This document shows positions 12,588 through 24,710 of a stretch of DNA of 64,000 bases, one piece after another (within the stretch, counting starts at the first letter, position 1; every line of letters begins with the position of its first letter). The DNA is taken from positions 416,001 to 480,000 of the forward strand of contig OZ025803.1 of NCBI GenBank assembly GCA_964019425.1, written 5' to 3'. Position numbers and translations under genes: made by a program. The notes beneath the pieces were generated by a model. It was not told where the DNA came from. It did no database searches and saw only the letters and a program-made list of their open reading frames with translations. This DNA comes from Flectonema sp. DT1601. Taxonomy: Eukaryota; Euglenozoa; Diplonemea; Diplonemida; Diplonemidae.

Positions 12588-12859
12588 TCGTGACATCAAG
12601 CTTGTCTGTCTTCGCCTCCTTTTGCATTTCTTCAATCTTCTGCGTAAGATCCTTAAATCTCTTTGTGGTTGCTTTGTTCTCTGCATCAGCGATACTTTTC
12701 TCTTTTTGCTCCCAGTTCCCTCTGCGGGCAGTTTGTTCTTTAGCATCGTAGCGCCAGTCAACACCACGGAGAGCTGCAACTTCGATAGGGTCACCAACAA
12801 TCTTGTCACCAGAGCTGCCATCTAATGCTACCAGAGAATGGCACCCTCCAAGAATAATT
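12588..12859 (-). pseudogene. Fragment of the P5A ATPase gene
   Basis: 272 bases closely match 18250-18557 of the intact P5A ATPase gene downstream, covering part of the nucleotide-binding domain and its charged coiled-coil insert (about residues 655-757). Two internal deletions relative to the parent are 21 and 15 bases, both multiples of three. The 21-base one is bounded by the short direct repeat CTTCGCC. Similarity stops abruptly at both ends with no flanking ATPase sequence. It cannot encode a working pump. It is either a relic of a full second copy or a partial duplication. Confidence 0.88.
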
Positions 12860-13185
12860 ACTTCTATATCTCACTACAAGCTTCAACTCCATTGTAATAT
12901 TTTTATCAGATCACAAGTTCCTCAATCACACTCTCAATAGAGCTGTCGTGTTTCAGAAGTATTACAGCCAGAGTTCTATTTAATAATAACAAGTCCCATT
13001 CCTTGTAGGAATGATATTTGACTAGAGAACTTTACTGTGGCTCTTTCTAACTCGCAATGTAACCTCTCTTCTATCATCTCATTTTCTCTTGCTTGTTCCT
13101 CAAATAATTTCTTCAAGTACTTTGTGTGATTGTTAAATAATTGTTTACCTTTCTAACTCTAAATAGTTTGTTGTAAGAGGTGGAT
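12860..13185. other. Intergenic
   Basis: Nothing recognised; probably the 3' flank of the PB1-TPR gene. Confidence 0.5.
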
Positions 13186-13995
13186 CTACACAAACAAATC
13201 CATTGGAGAGTATTTTATTATAATTTGAGAGAATTTTGGTAATTCTCTGATGGGATCCAAATCAGCATCAGTGAGAATATGTTCAAAGGAATTGTACCCC
13301 AACTCAAGTGACTTTTCAAAGGCAGCAAGAGCTTGGTCAGGACTGGAATTGTTTGAGTGACTGCAAGCTAAATTATAATACGAGGAAGCCATGGGTGACA
13401 GTCGAGTAGCAAATTCAAAGCACTTCACCGCTGAAGGGAAGTCAGATATGTTGAGTGATCGAAGGCCCTTTTTCGATAAAAATGAATTGAGTCTCTTGAG
13501 GTCAGCGTCTAAGTAAAGCTGTCCATCAACAGAAGGAGTTACCTTTAACCAATAATCAAGATTGAAGTCTTCAGGGAATACCACTCCTGAAACAAGTGCT
13601 TCTTTAGTCTCGATCCCCATTATAAATGTCAGGACTTCTTCTACAACTTCTTCAGTCTGCTCAAGAGTAGTAGATATCCTTGTTGCTTGGCGTTTCTTCT
13701 TATTCATCTCTTTGAACGGCTTCTTTTTCTTGACTTCTAATCTGAGAGGAGTATATTTATTATTATTCTTTGAGATAATTACTTTCCAAAGTCTTACGCA
13801 CTCCTCCCATTCTACATCTGTATCCATCGAAATGACGTCTCCCTCATCATCCTTGTATCTCAACTCGAAGCTACCTCTTGACCATTCTTTTACTCTTTCG
13901 TGTACAACTTGTAATGAAGGGTTGCATAAGGTTACTCTTCTGATGCTTTCTTTTTCATCATTTCTTGTGAATGTGACTTTCAGCGGGATGTTCAT
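13186..13995 (-). CDS. PB1 and TPR domain protein
   Basis: Single exon, 269 residues. Residues 4-88 look like a PB1 domain: a beta strand with Lys6, then the acidic OPCA-like motif YKDDEGDVISMDTDVEWEE at 47-65. Both a basic lysine and the acidic motif are present, which would allow front-to-back pairing with another PB1 protein. Residues 85-105 are Lys-rich. Residues about 175-255 form a TPR-like hairpin pair (SAVKCFEFATRLSP, YYNLACSHS, ALAAFEKSLELGY) ending in DLDPIRELPKF, a tail often seen after short TPR arrays. PB1 domains act in signalling and scaffold assembly; the partner here is unknown. The ATG lies just after a T run in the antisense view, with no alternative upstream start. Confidence 0.8.
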   Translation of the reverse strand: MNIPLKVTFTRNDEKESIRRVTLCNPSLQVVHERVKEWSRGSFELRYKDDEGDVISMDTDVEWEECVRLWKVIISKNNNKYTPLRLEVKKKKPFKEMNKKKRQATRISTTLEQTEEVVEEVLTFIMGIETKEALVSGVVFPEDFNLDYWLKVTPSVDGQLYLDADLKRLNSFLSKKGLRSLNISDFPSAVKCFEFATRLSPMASSYYNLACSHSNNSSPDQALAAFEKSLELGYNSFEHILTDADLDPIRELPKFSQIIIKYSPMDLFV

Positions 13996-15871
13996 TATTA
14001 TTTTTTTTTTTTTTATTGTTTGCTGACAGTCGCCTGGCGATGATTATAATACCACTATCACTAATTACAAGAAGTTATTTTCTTAAAAAAAAAAAAAAAA
14101 AAAAAAAAACGGAACTTTTCCCCGTCCTCAAAATTGATTTTAATGTGAGGCTAATCCTGTAATGAAGAATACTGCTGAATAATTTCATGTTTTTATTTAT
14201 ATTCCTTCTTCAACTACCGAAAGCTTCTCAAAAGCCTTTAATACACTGACGGCCCTAAGAGACTAGCCACCAAGTTAATCTTGCCTGGTATCTCTGACTA
14301 TAGCAACGGAGTAATTTTTCCATGATGCTTTACAATCAATTATAGGTCATTGCGGTAACAATTACTCTGACATGTAATTAACAAAGACCCTCAGTAGACG
14401 CGTAAATAATTGGAGACCACTTTGTTTCCTGCACACCCTGAGGGAGTACAAACTTTCTATATTTGCGCTGAAACTTAGGGTTCAGTGTTCTCCATCTGGC
14501 CTTTGCCCTAAATTCAAAAGTAGAGTAGTTTTGTCTTTTTGCTAGACCGTGTCCCTTATGAATTAGTACTTGAGACCAGGGATCTCCAGACAGTCTGAAT
14601 CTGCTTTCTGCCTCCCCCTGTTGTTGATAATAAGTGTGCCATGGAGCGAACCTCGGAGCCTGTGTTGCTTTGTTAATTTAGAAAAAAAGAGGTTTTATAG
14701 TAAAGAACTGAAGGGGATTATGCTTGCTTAAGAACCGTCAGAACGGGGGAAAAAAAAAAAAAAATAATACAAACATCTTTAGTCCACGACTGTCTAGAAT
14801 CCCAAAGCTTTACTGCTGTGCAGCTGAAAGACCTTGCCTGGTTACCCAGGCTCTTTACCCGGGATAGTAACATTTAGTTTTTAATTTAATACCCCTCGTT
14901 ATATCTGAAAAGGAAGGTTAATAAGTTTATTTATGTATTTTGTAAATCCTAACACTTGTACAACATGGTAAGCTAATAAACTCCAAAAAAAAACAACAAG
15001 ACAACCTTCCTGATAGTATCCTAAATCTCAACAAGGCATCTACGAAGAATCTGTGAGGTGTGAAAGAACATTACTAAAAAAACATCATAAAAAGACAAAC
15101 AATCATTTATTAAACTCACTGATTGGTAAAGTGTGACTACCCCACTGTAACCTTTCCAAAGCCTCTTTTCATATGAGATAAACAAAGTGAAGGAAAGGCT
15201 AAAAAGTGGTGTTCTTCTTATCTCTCTTTTCAAAGTGTACTCAACACACTTCAGGTAGTGTTTAAACCCTCACAGAGGTCGGGGATTGTAGAAAAAGCAT
15301 CCACAACCTGAAAGAAAACACTTACAATAATTACAAAGATATTTTTAAGCTGATAAACTGATGAGAAGTGAAAGGGGAATATGAGGGGCTAGCTAGTAGT
15401 TAGGGTGAGTATCCAGTATAGGTGAGATAGTCTTAATAGGGCACCGCCCTCTCTATACTACAATCGGTGAATCAGTCCTCAGGTTTTGACAACGCAGCCA
15501 ATCCAATCCGCTACAGACTGAAACAGTGGCTAGCTAGTAATCGGGAAGGAATTTCATTATTAGTTTTTTTCATATCACAAATTATGAAGGAAACCCTTCT
15601 TCCTTACTACAGTACTCTGCAAATATATTTAGTCAGTTCATTTGGTAAACAGAATAAAAAGAGAGCTCCGACCACCCGGATGCAGATACTTCAAAAAAAC
15701 AAAAACGGGAGTGAAATTAAAAAAAAAAAAAAAAAAAAAAGAAAAGGGGAAAATAATCAAAAAAAAAAAAAAAATCGCCTTCTGGCGGAACAGACCACTT
15801 GTCGGGTACGAGTCGTCAAAATTAGATACGAAGTGAAATATCATTTTACCTTCAGTACGCTAACTGTCGTA
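13996..15871. other. Intergenic, about 1.9 kb, no gene called
   Basis: Long A runs at 14083-14109, 14752-14763 and 15720-15773. GGCTAGCTAGTA occurs twice, near 15389 and 15527. The open frames over the A runs at 15467-15934 are low-complexity Lys/Phe artefacts. The 14250-14680 stretch is less AT-rich but I cannot read a coding frame or known RNA in it. Confidence 0.6.
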
Positions 15872-18800
15872 TTAATCACCCAACTCTTTTTTATTCATTC
15901 TCTTGTAAATAAAGTATCCGATTATACCAAATAGTGGATTGGTAGCAAGCACCATAAAACCAACAACGACGTATCCAATAGTTTTAAGGACTGGAATGAA
16001 GTCCACTAATTTAGTAGCTGCGGCTTCCTCACACATTATACGGAAGATCTTTGGGGAGAAGATGGCAGTACATAAACGATCCCAAACAAAAGTTCCAAAG
16101 ACTGAAAGACTGATTAGATAAATTGTTTTCCATCTCATCTCGTCGTTTGGAAATGGAGCGAAGTGAAACATTTCATTTGCAGCTGGTGAGAATTCCCAGG
16201 CGACATACGCAACACATGCAAAGCATGAAAATAGCGATAACGTCAAAGCATGGTTCTCTAGGATACCTTTCATCCATGGACGTCCCTTGTAGTTCACAAA
16301 TAGAATTCCAATCATTTGAGAAGTCTCAACAAGGAACACAACAGTGTTTAAAAGATTAGGCATAAATGGACGAAGCCACAGTGCCTGACTGATCATAGAG
16401 AAGGAATCTTCCTCGTTTTCTTCAAGTTCGGGATTGTTACGGTGAAAATCGACGACCTTGGCGAGAAGCTCAGGTCCCATGGCTTCAGTTGACATAGTCA
16501 CAGCAACATGCATACAATAAACATGAATTAGTGCCTGGCCGAGGAAGGACATAAATATCGCTGGGTGGAATAACGAGCGAAGAGGACGTTGAGGATGCAT
16601 CTTGTCAATTGGAGTAGCGTAAGAGAATGCAAGGTTAGCGATAGTTAACAACCATCCACTTACAAGCATTTGTCTTTCAGACTGTCGGGCTCCTTCTAGA
16701 CTGAGAGCAGAAAGTGTATACGCAGTGATGACAGATTCCAACATCATAATTTGTTGTTGTTGAAGAGCACTCAGAAGAGTACATCTTCCCTGACGTATTA
16801 AATCGATTGTCGATTTGATTGTTGGAAGTCTCGAAGTAAACGAGGCGGCAACACTCGCGTCACCCGGTCTGATCATCAGAGTGTCTGATTCTCCTCCAGC
16901 AGCCAAAGCGTCTTCCAGAGACGGAGCGTATACGTTACCGACCTTTGAGACTTCACGTTCTTCCTTCACCATTTCAGTCTTAATGCGACCTAATACTGAT
17001 TGCATTGCTTGGAACTGTCCCATCACTCCGCAGTCCTCTCCTCGTTCTTCTCTTTTCTTTAATTCCTCCTGAAACCACTCTGCTTGCTTTCCCTTAATTT
17101 CTTCATTCTTCTTTCCCATTAAAGTTCTACGAACGGCATTAGCCTTCTGCGCTTTCTCGTCGAGCTCCTTTTGGTGTTTGTTGAGGAGCTGTTCGTTTGA
17201 CATGCCGTTTTCGTCGGTTTTCGTTTTGTCGCTGCCAGCGTCAGTGTTCGCATTTCCGTAACCAGACAGAAGAGCCAAACCGACGTCTGCCTGCTTCAAG
17301 GCGCCGACATCGTTAGAACCGTCTCCGCACATCAAAACGAAACCCTTCGATTCTTGTTGAATGGCTCGGATAACTTTTGCCTTTCCGGGAGGACTCATAC
17401 GAGCAAACACCTCGATGTACGTTACTTCACGCCAGATACCTGGTCCAACTATTGCTGCTGCCTTCTCGAGATTCTCTTCTTCTGTCATCAAGTTGTATTC
17501 TTCAGATAGTTCTTTAACGCACCCAACTTCGTATGGAATTCGCTTCTTGTCGTCTCCTGTTTGTTTATTTATTTAAATAAGTTTTACTCAAAGAGAAGTC
17601 GCTTTGTTTTGAATTAGAAGAAAACATACCCAGAGCACTAACCCATTCAGCCTTGTCATCGTTTACTTCGATTACAAGCGTCTCAGATGATGTGCAAATT
17701 CCGACTTCCTTAGCAACGTGGAGGGCAGTTAGAGGACCATCACCAGTAACCATTATTAAGGAGTGATCGGAATCTTTAAGGGATCCAATCTGTTTGTTGT
17801 ATTTTTTATTATAATTTTCTAAAGTAATCCTTCACGAGGAACACATTACATACAACAGCAGAGGTGTCATTTCTAATTCTGCATGAGAATCCGATAAACC
17901 CGGCAAACTTCAGATCTTTCTCAACCTGTTTGATTGTTTGTTTTATTGTTGTTTTATTATATTTGTATTTATATCAGTTCAATTCATACCTCTGCGCGAG
18001 TCGGTTTGGAAGAACTAGCAGGGAGCCATTTATAAGCGAGTGCGAGAACACGCTTACCTTCAGCCATGTGAGAAACGAATGATTTTTTATACCAAGTTGG
18101 GATATCTTTTGGGTTCAAAAGATTTAAAACTGCTTCAGGTGATCCTTTCACGAGAACACAATTCTTCTGCTCTGCCTGCTGACATCCCGAAATCTCAGCG
18201 ACGACACTCATTCTCTGCAACTGACTGCTGAAGTGGAATCTGTGTTTTATCGTGACAGCAAGCTTGTCTGTCTTCGCCTTTTCTCTGGAAATCTTCGCCT
18301 CCTTTTGCATTTCTTCAATCTTCTGCGTAAGCTCCTTAAATCTCTTTGTGGTTGCTTTGTAAGCTTTAATTTCCTTCTCTGCATCAGCGATACTTTTCTC
18401 TTTTTGCTCCCAGTTCCCTCTGCGGGCAGTTTGTTCTTTAGCATCGTAGCGCCAGTCAACACCACGGAGAGCTGCAACTTCGATAGGGTCACCAACAATC
18501 TTGTCACCAGAGCTGCCATCTAATGCTACCAGAGAATGGCACCCTCCAAGAATAATTGAAGACATCTCTGATGCATCACACATTGGAGTGAGAGACATTG
18601 CTTTCTCAGCAGTCATTTTAGATTCATTGTTAACGACACCTGATGGTACTAATGTGTCTGTTGTAAGAGTTCCAGTTTTATCAAACAGAGCGTGAGTAAT
18701 CTTACCAGCGTATGGGACTCTAAACGGTTCAGTACACATGATTCCAGCCTTAGCCATCGCCATCAGCGCCGTATTGACAGCGAGTGCCATTTGCATTGGA

Positions 18801-20521
18801 AGTTGTCTTGGTACCACACTACTGATAATGATTCCTGACTTGATAAGAAGCTCGTGAGTAGTACGATCACCCTTCTGTTGTCCTTTGTTAAACACGTGTA
18901 CAGCTGCAGCAATCGCAAAGCAGAGCAACAGTAGAAGTGCTAACATCGTTTCCTTTGAGTCACCAGACACACCTTCAGTACTAAATTCAATAAGTTGCAT
19001 TAAAGATCCTTGACTAGATCCAAATCCGGTTCTGAGAACGATGCAAATCGCGCCATCATTTGGTGGCCTTGTCATGCTCTTTGGAAGGGTTGGTGCAGAT
19101 TTAGCGTTTAGGAGATTAGTGCCGCTGTACAAAGTGTGGATACGATGCTTTCCTTCAATGTTTAACATCTCTGAACCTTCTCCTGTTAATGGAACCGCGT
19201 CTTTCATTGCGGGTGTTGACTCTCCAGTGAGAGATGCTTCATTCACAACAGCAGATCCATAAACTAAAAGACAGTCGCAAGGAACGCAATCGCTGATGTC
19301 ATTGCTGGTCGGTGGCTTCGCATCTTTCGGATCTTTCTTGACAGCCGTAAACATATTTACAGAAATAACATCACCAGGAACTAATCCTTGAGAGTTGATT
19401 TCCAACCACTTTCCATTTCTTAGGACGTGTACAGGAGATGGTTTGATTGACATCTTCGTCAACTGTCCGAGAGTCTTGAGTCTCTGGAAAGCTGTTCCAC
19501 CTTCCAACATCATTATCATAAAGAACGTGAAGAAAGTAAACTGCCAATATCCATCAAGCATCCAAAGGACTGAGCAGAATATTTGAAAGACAGGTATTGG
19601 AGATATCATTTGTGATCTCCACATTGTGAAGATTGTTGGCGGAACGATCTGCAGCCGATTCTCTCCAAAAATTAGAAGCAAGTCAGAAACATCTTTATCA
19701 GATAATCCATTCTCTTTCTTGAGGTAAGTATCAATTGAACTGGTTACTGAAGCAGCCACAGGAACAACACATCCATTTCCTGTCGTACCAGTAACCTCAC
19801 AAGTCGGTTCTTCATCTTCCGCGAGGTAGCAATACTTTCTTCTTTGAAATTCAAACACCAGCTGTCCTGTTACTTTACTTCTTGCTAATGAAGAGATTCC
19901 AGGTTTCCCATGATGCTTCAACGTGTCGATTAATATTTCAGTTCCTACTTCAATAATGGTAGCTGGCTTGTAAAGCATCGTAGTACGGAAGTTGAGGTCC
20001 CAGTGACACATCAGATGAAATAAAATATGAAATGTGATGACGAAGAAGATCATCGTTGCGGCACCAGCTGATGGGAGGGACTCAGATGGGAGGGACTTGT
20101 TGAGCTTTGCTTCCATCGTGTAGTTGGTGACTGGTTTGTCGGGGTCTTGATCGAGGCTGGCGTCAGATTCGTCTTCTCCATCAGTTGGGAAGTCGTCGTC
20201 AATTTTTGGATCTTCAATTTGATCAGATGGATCTGAGTAGTCTTCGTCTTCTTCATCAATTGAGTCGATGTCACCAATCTCGTCATGATCTTCAACCCAT
20301 TCTACTTTCTTAGGAGTCTTCGCTTCTTCTAATGCGACCGAATCGTGAATCTTTCTCGCCTCCTCGACAGCCATTGCGTAAGGGTCTCCCATAGTTACGT
20401 AACCCCAGACACCAGCCGTCAAGTACAACAGTACAGTCATTCCGAGTAACATCATCTTCTTCATCGGATCCGCAACGTGGGCGGTACATCTTTTCAAATT
20501 CGGTGGGTGACGCACGTCCAT
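15872..20521 (-). CDS. P5A-type ATPase (ATP13A1/Spf1 family)
   Basis: Four exons: 20521-17990, 17925-17854, 17789-17630 and 17556-15872, with introns of 64, 64 and 73 nt. The spliced protein is about 1482 residues, against about 1200 for human ATP13A1 or yeast Spf1. The family removes mislocalised transmembrane helices from the ER membrane. Visible marks are two N-terminal membrane helices (about 22-42 and 152-172) around an acidic insert, TGES at 432-435, FDKTGTLTTD with phospho-acceptor Asp614, KGSPE near 792, TGDGPLTALHVAKE and CGDGSNDVGALKQADVGLALL. The text CTEPFRVPYAGKITH before DKTGT is typical of P5A. Odd points: the membrane motif usually written PPELP reads PRQLP (571-575), and a charged coiled-coil insert sits at 705-755. 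A fragment of this gene lies at 12588-12859. Confidence 0.95.
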
Positions 20522-21127
20522 CGAAAACCTTCCTATCTAATGAGTTCTGAGAGAAGAAAAAATATTATTTAAATATTAATTAATAAAAATAAAAAAAAAC
20601 AATGATAGAGAATCTACCATCTACCAACAGCCTCAAATCACAACACGTCTTCTCATAGTTTGACACTACTCAAATCCTAACAACCGAAGAAATTAATGAA
20701 AAAGATAACTATTTTAACACACATGTGCAGATTGAAGCGAAGATAAGTACCACCTAATGGGATGTTTTCGGATGCAAGAAATGTGATCCACAACCACATG
20801 GTGCTCAACGCTACTGATAAATTTGTTCAACAGTATGAATGTAAAGAGATGATGATGCAAAGACTACTCAACGGAGCTGAAATAGTTGAGTTGTCATAGC
20901 AAACAAAAAGATAACGAAACGAAGATTAGGAAAAACGAATTTGATACTTCGATTAAACAAGACCAACATCACACGAAGAACCAACCAGCAGCATGACGGA
21001 GCTAATGAGTCAGGCCACTGGTTTGTAACTGAGTGTTTGTTGACTGATGCTAAAGTACACTGAATTCAAAAATAAGACATCACAAATATATCGACACAGC
21101 AATTAATTATTTATACCGCCAACTACT
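20522..21127. other. Intergenic between CobW-like and P5A genes
   Basis: On the minus strand, TTCTTCTCTCAG about 30 bases before the P5A start codon is a good acceptor-like site, so a 5' UTR intron or a trans-splice site is possible. No coding sequence recognised. Confidence 0.5.
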
Positions 21128-24100
21128 TCAGAGCGTAATATTTGGTGCTGCGTGCGCGTGAGTATGAGACAGCCTCCATGCGTTCTCAGTAACGCCTTCG
21201 TAGTTAGGCTGTTTTGTTGTTATTTATGTGATTGCAGTCAGAAAAAAACTAACTAAAGATAAATGTTACCAAATGAATAAGAAGTTATAACAAACCATTT
21301 CTTGTTGTTCTGTTTGGACGTATTGATAACTGTGATTGTGGTCGCCATCGTGATTTGCGTGAGCGTCCTCAACCCAACTCGGGAATGGGTCCGCAAAAGC
21401 TGCCCACGACTCTTCTGGTTGACCAAACTCTTCGTCCGTTAGAAGACAAGAATCAAGGATTTCTCTCACACTTTGTTCGTCAAGTTGGTATCCAATTATT
21501 ACAATTTCTTGCTGCTTGTCACCGTGTGGTTCCTGCCACAGTTTAGTTCTTTCTAACTCACTTTCAACACCCTCTGGCCATTCATCTTTTGGAATAGATT
21601 TCCACCAATGCTGACCACCATCAAGGGTAAGTAATTTAGCGGCCTGACTCCAAATCCCTACCTGACTGCTTCGTGAAGCAAGCCACGTATATCCTTTTGA
21701 CCTGATAACTGTTGGAAGTCCCTTCGTGTAGAGCTTTTCATGAAGTCTCTTGGGATGGAATGGTCGACGAACACGATAAGTAAAAGAACTGATTCCCATG
21801 TCAGGGTGGATATGCTCAGCATCCAACCACTCTTCGTGTAGTTTGGATTTCTCTTCTGAGTAAAGTCCCGTTTGTATGATTTCCGACATGTCGATGTCGC
21901 AGGTGGTGGTGAATACAATCTTCGCGTAGTTGTTAAACTCTCTCACGAGTGACTCAATCGTCTTGCGATCATTATCGTTGAGGAGGTCGTTTTTATTTAC
22001 GAGAATGATGTCAGCGAATTCTACCTGTTCGATGAGGAGCTTTATAACAGAACGCTGATCGTCTGGAACCATTCCAGTTGAAGCTAACGTATCGTTTGTA
22101 TTGGCCTTCACGTCATTTAAGAAGACTGGTCCATCTACAACAGTGACCATTGTGTCGACTTCAGCAATATCTGATAACTTAGAACCGTTGACATCAAAAG
22201 TAAATGTTTCGGCAACGTGAAGAGGTTCCGATACTCCTGACGACTCGATTATTAAATAATCGAACCTTCCAGCATTCGCTAATGATGCTACTTCTTCTAA
22301 AAGATCCTGACGAAGTGTACAACAGATACAACCAGAAGATAGCTCTACGAGATTCTCTTCTGCCTTTGTAACAGTGACGTTACCCCTGACAAGGGCAGCG
22401 TCGATATTTACTTCCGCCATGTCATTTACGAGAATGGCAATACGAAGTCCCAAATCAGTTCCAATTATTCTTTTCAAAAGTGTCGTCTTTCCGGCTCCTA
22501 ACCATCCAGACAGGACAGTTGTTTTTAGTTTCTGACCGGAAGCAGCAGGAGCTACTATTGTCGTAGTGGTAGCAGCAACACGAGCAGGAGTGCTAGCAGT
22601 TGGTAACACAGTCGAAACAACTTCTGTTGGAACTGATTCAACTACAGGTTTTGAAGGAGTTGGTGTAACAGGTTCAGATTGATGAGATTGTTGTGTTTGG
22701 TTTTCCATTTCTTTTGCACGCAAAGCATATTCTTGAAGAGCTGAAGTAATCGCATGAAGACCCTCAGGAAGTGACAGCCCAGTTAGCGCCCCAGCCTGTG
22801 GTGCGGGATCAGCGTAACTGGCACCATCTCTCTTCACCTCATCAACACCAAAAATACCGCAATTCCATTTCCTCGCTACAATCCCGGCATCAGTTGCTTC
22901 TGAGAGTCTCCTCGCAACGTTCCACAGAGTGCTGTGCCAGTTGTTATAAGTTGAACGAAGTGCGTGGTCTAAAGTAAACCAGTCGTAAGGTGAAAGAGGA
23001 TCAACGGGAATGTCTTTCTTGTCTTTTGAAGCGCCCCCTGGAGGGGAGCGGTTAGCGAAGGCGAAGAAAATAGTTTCAACGCATCCTTGTTTTGGAAACC
23101 TCGTAACAGTTCCAAGATGAGATGCTAATGAGTACTCATCAGGATCAACATCAAGTGCGCTTGCAAGAACTCTCATTGCCGTTGCTTCAGGTGTTTCTTC
23201 ATCAATAGCAACACCAGTTGGGATGGCAAGTTCTTTCCTTCCCAAATGATCCTTCACTCTCGCTAAAGAAATCTTACTTCCTCTTACAAGAACACAACCG
23301 AATGTTTGTTTTACTTCGCTGTTCGATATTCCAGTCTTCATCATCTCAGCAGCTGTCATAGAATCTTGTTCATTAACTAAAATCGACATCTCTTCATCTG
23401 GTCCCAGGGCAACAGCTGCATGAGGTTCATTTGGAATACTGATATATAAAATACCCTTCGAATCTGTTAATACTCTTCCTGTAATGCAGACGGCATTACC
23501 GAGTTTGAAAGCACGAGTTTGCGAAGCGCAGTAGGCAACTCTAACAGACCCGTGTACATCAGCAACTTTTGCCCAACCGCAGCTGGTCTTCGACTTCGGA
23601 AGTTCTGAAGCGATCACACGAGCGCGAAGTCTTTCAATCGTCGCACCCGGTCGGACAGTCCAAATGTGTGACTCTGAACTGTAGAAGTCATCCCGTTCAT
23701 CAGTCCACCATTTTGGTACTTCTGGTCGATCAGTGTCACTACCGATTGCAGCTGCTGCCGTGGGTTGACTCGTAGTTGCAGCTTGTGGTACGACTTCTTG
23801 CTTCTTTTCTTCCTTCGGCTTTGGAGTTTCGACCTCAGCTGTTTTTATCACAGCGGCTGTCGTAGAAGAAGAAGCAGCCTTCCTACTCTTCGGACCACCG
23901 AGTCCCTTCAGAGGTTGGATTACCTGCTCAGTCTGTTTTGTGTACGGAGAGATAGTGAAAAGTATCTCACTCGCGCGGACGTCCGGATCGGTTTCGAGAG
24001 GGGGCAATTCAGGCTTAGTTTCGATAAAACGATTGAAAATAGCATCCACTACGTGTGAAATGGTCGGCCCTGGGGTCACAGATGTCGTGAGGTTAGGAGC

Positions 24101-24710
24101 TAGTGATGACCAGCTGGCAATTTCCTCTTCATTCTCAACAGGTTGGATAAGATGAAGAGCTATTGGGTTCTTCAACTGTGGATCTCTTAGAGTCGGGATT
24201 CCATCAGGTTGAATAATTAATCCTTCTCCAATTAAATCTGACAAAGCTTCTTGTCTAAGCAACTTTGCTATGACATTACAGGCTGATCCAAGTCCGACTA
24301 TTGTCGCATCTCGGGGATTTAATTTTTGAAGTGTTCTACTGATTGGTTTCAGTACCGGTCCTAAACCAGTGCTGGCATTCTCTCTTGGTAGTTCCTTCAT
24401 AAGGTTTATAATGTCTAGGACATACACAGCGCGGTTACCCTTTTCAAGTATTCTAGTAGACAGTGGGATCCATTTCTTTACAGCATCCCCCATCCCACTG
24501 CCTCTCAGAATTATCAGTGGAGACTGCGGAGAGTAAATTGTTTTGTACTCACCATTGCTGACAGCAAAGAGCTTCGCATCAGATGAAAACAACTGCCCCT
24601 TCCTCTCTGCTCTACTCATTTTTAACTCTTTTGATCTGTTATGACCTGAATGATAAGTTTAGAGATATTATGTTTTATTTATTTATCTGACAAAGCATAC
24701 CAAGAGTCAT
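21128..24710 (-). CDS. CobW/COG0523 (ZNG1-like) metal-chaperone GTPase with N-terminal extension and degenerate Nudix domain
   Basis: Main exon 24645-21296. A short upstream exon 24710-24701 joins in frame over a 55-nt intron, adding 12 residues before the ATG at 24619 (moderately sure). A last exon 21208-21128 joins over an 87-nt intron with a GTTTGT donor and replaces a 9-codon read-through by a 26-residue tail. Numbering from the ATG at 24619: 1-200 is an alpha/beta region of unknown family; 305-400 is a folded unknown; 435-580 is Nudix-like, but its box (GVAIDEETPEATAMRVLASA) lacks the REUxEE glutamates; 700-1085 is the CobW GTPase with GWLGAGKTT (705-713), GCICC (763-767), NKND (875-878) and the CobW C-terminal domain. 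The tail has clustered His (HANHDGDHNH, then HTHAHA). COG0523 proteins deliver zinc or other metals using GTP. Partner unknown. Confidence 0.9.

Noticed and set aside
15467-15934. 155-codon plus-strand frame
   Set aside because: Made of poly-Lys from A runs and antisense to the end of the P5A gene; no ordinary protein composition.
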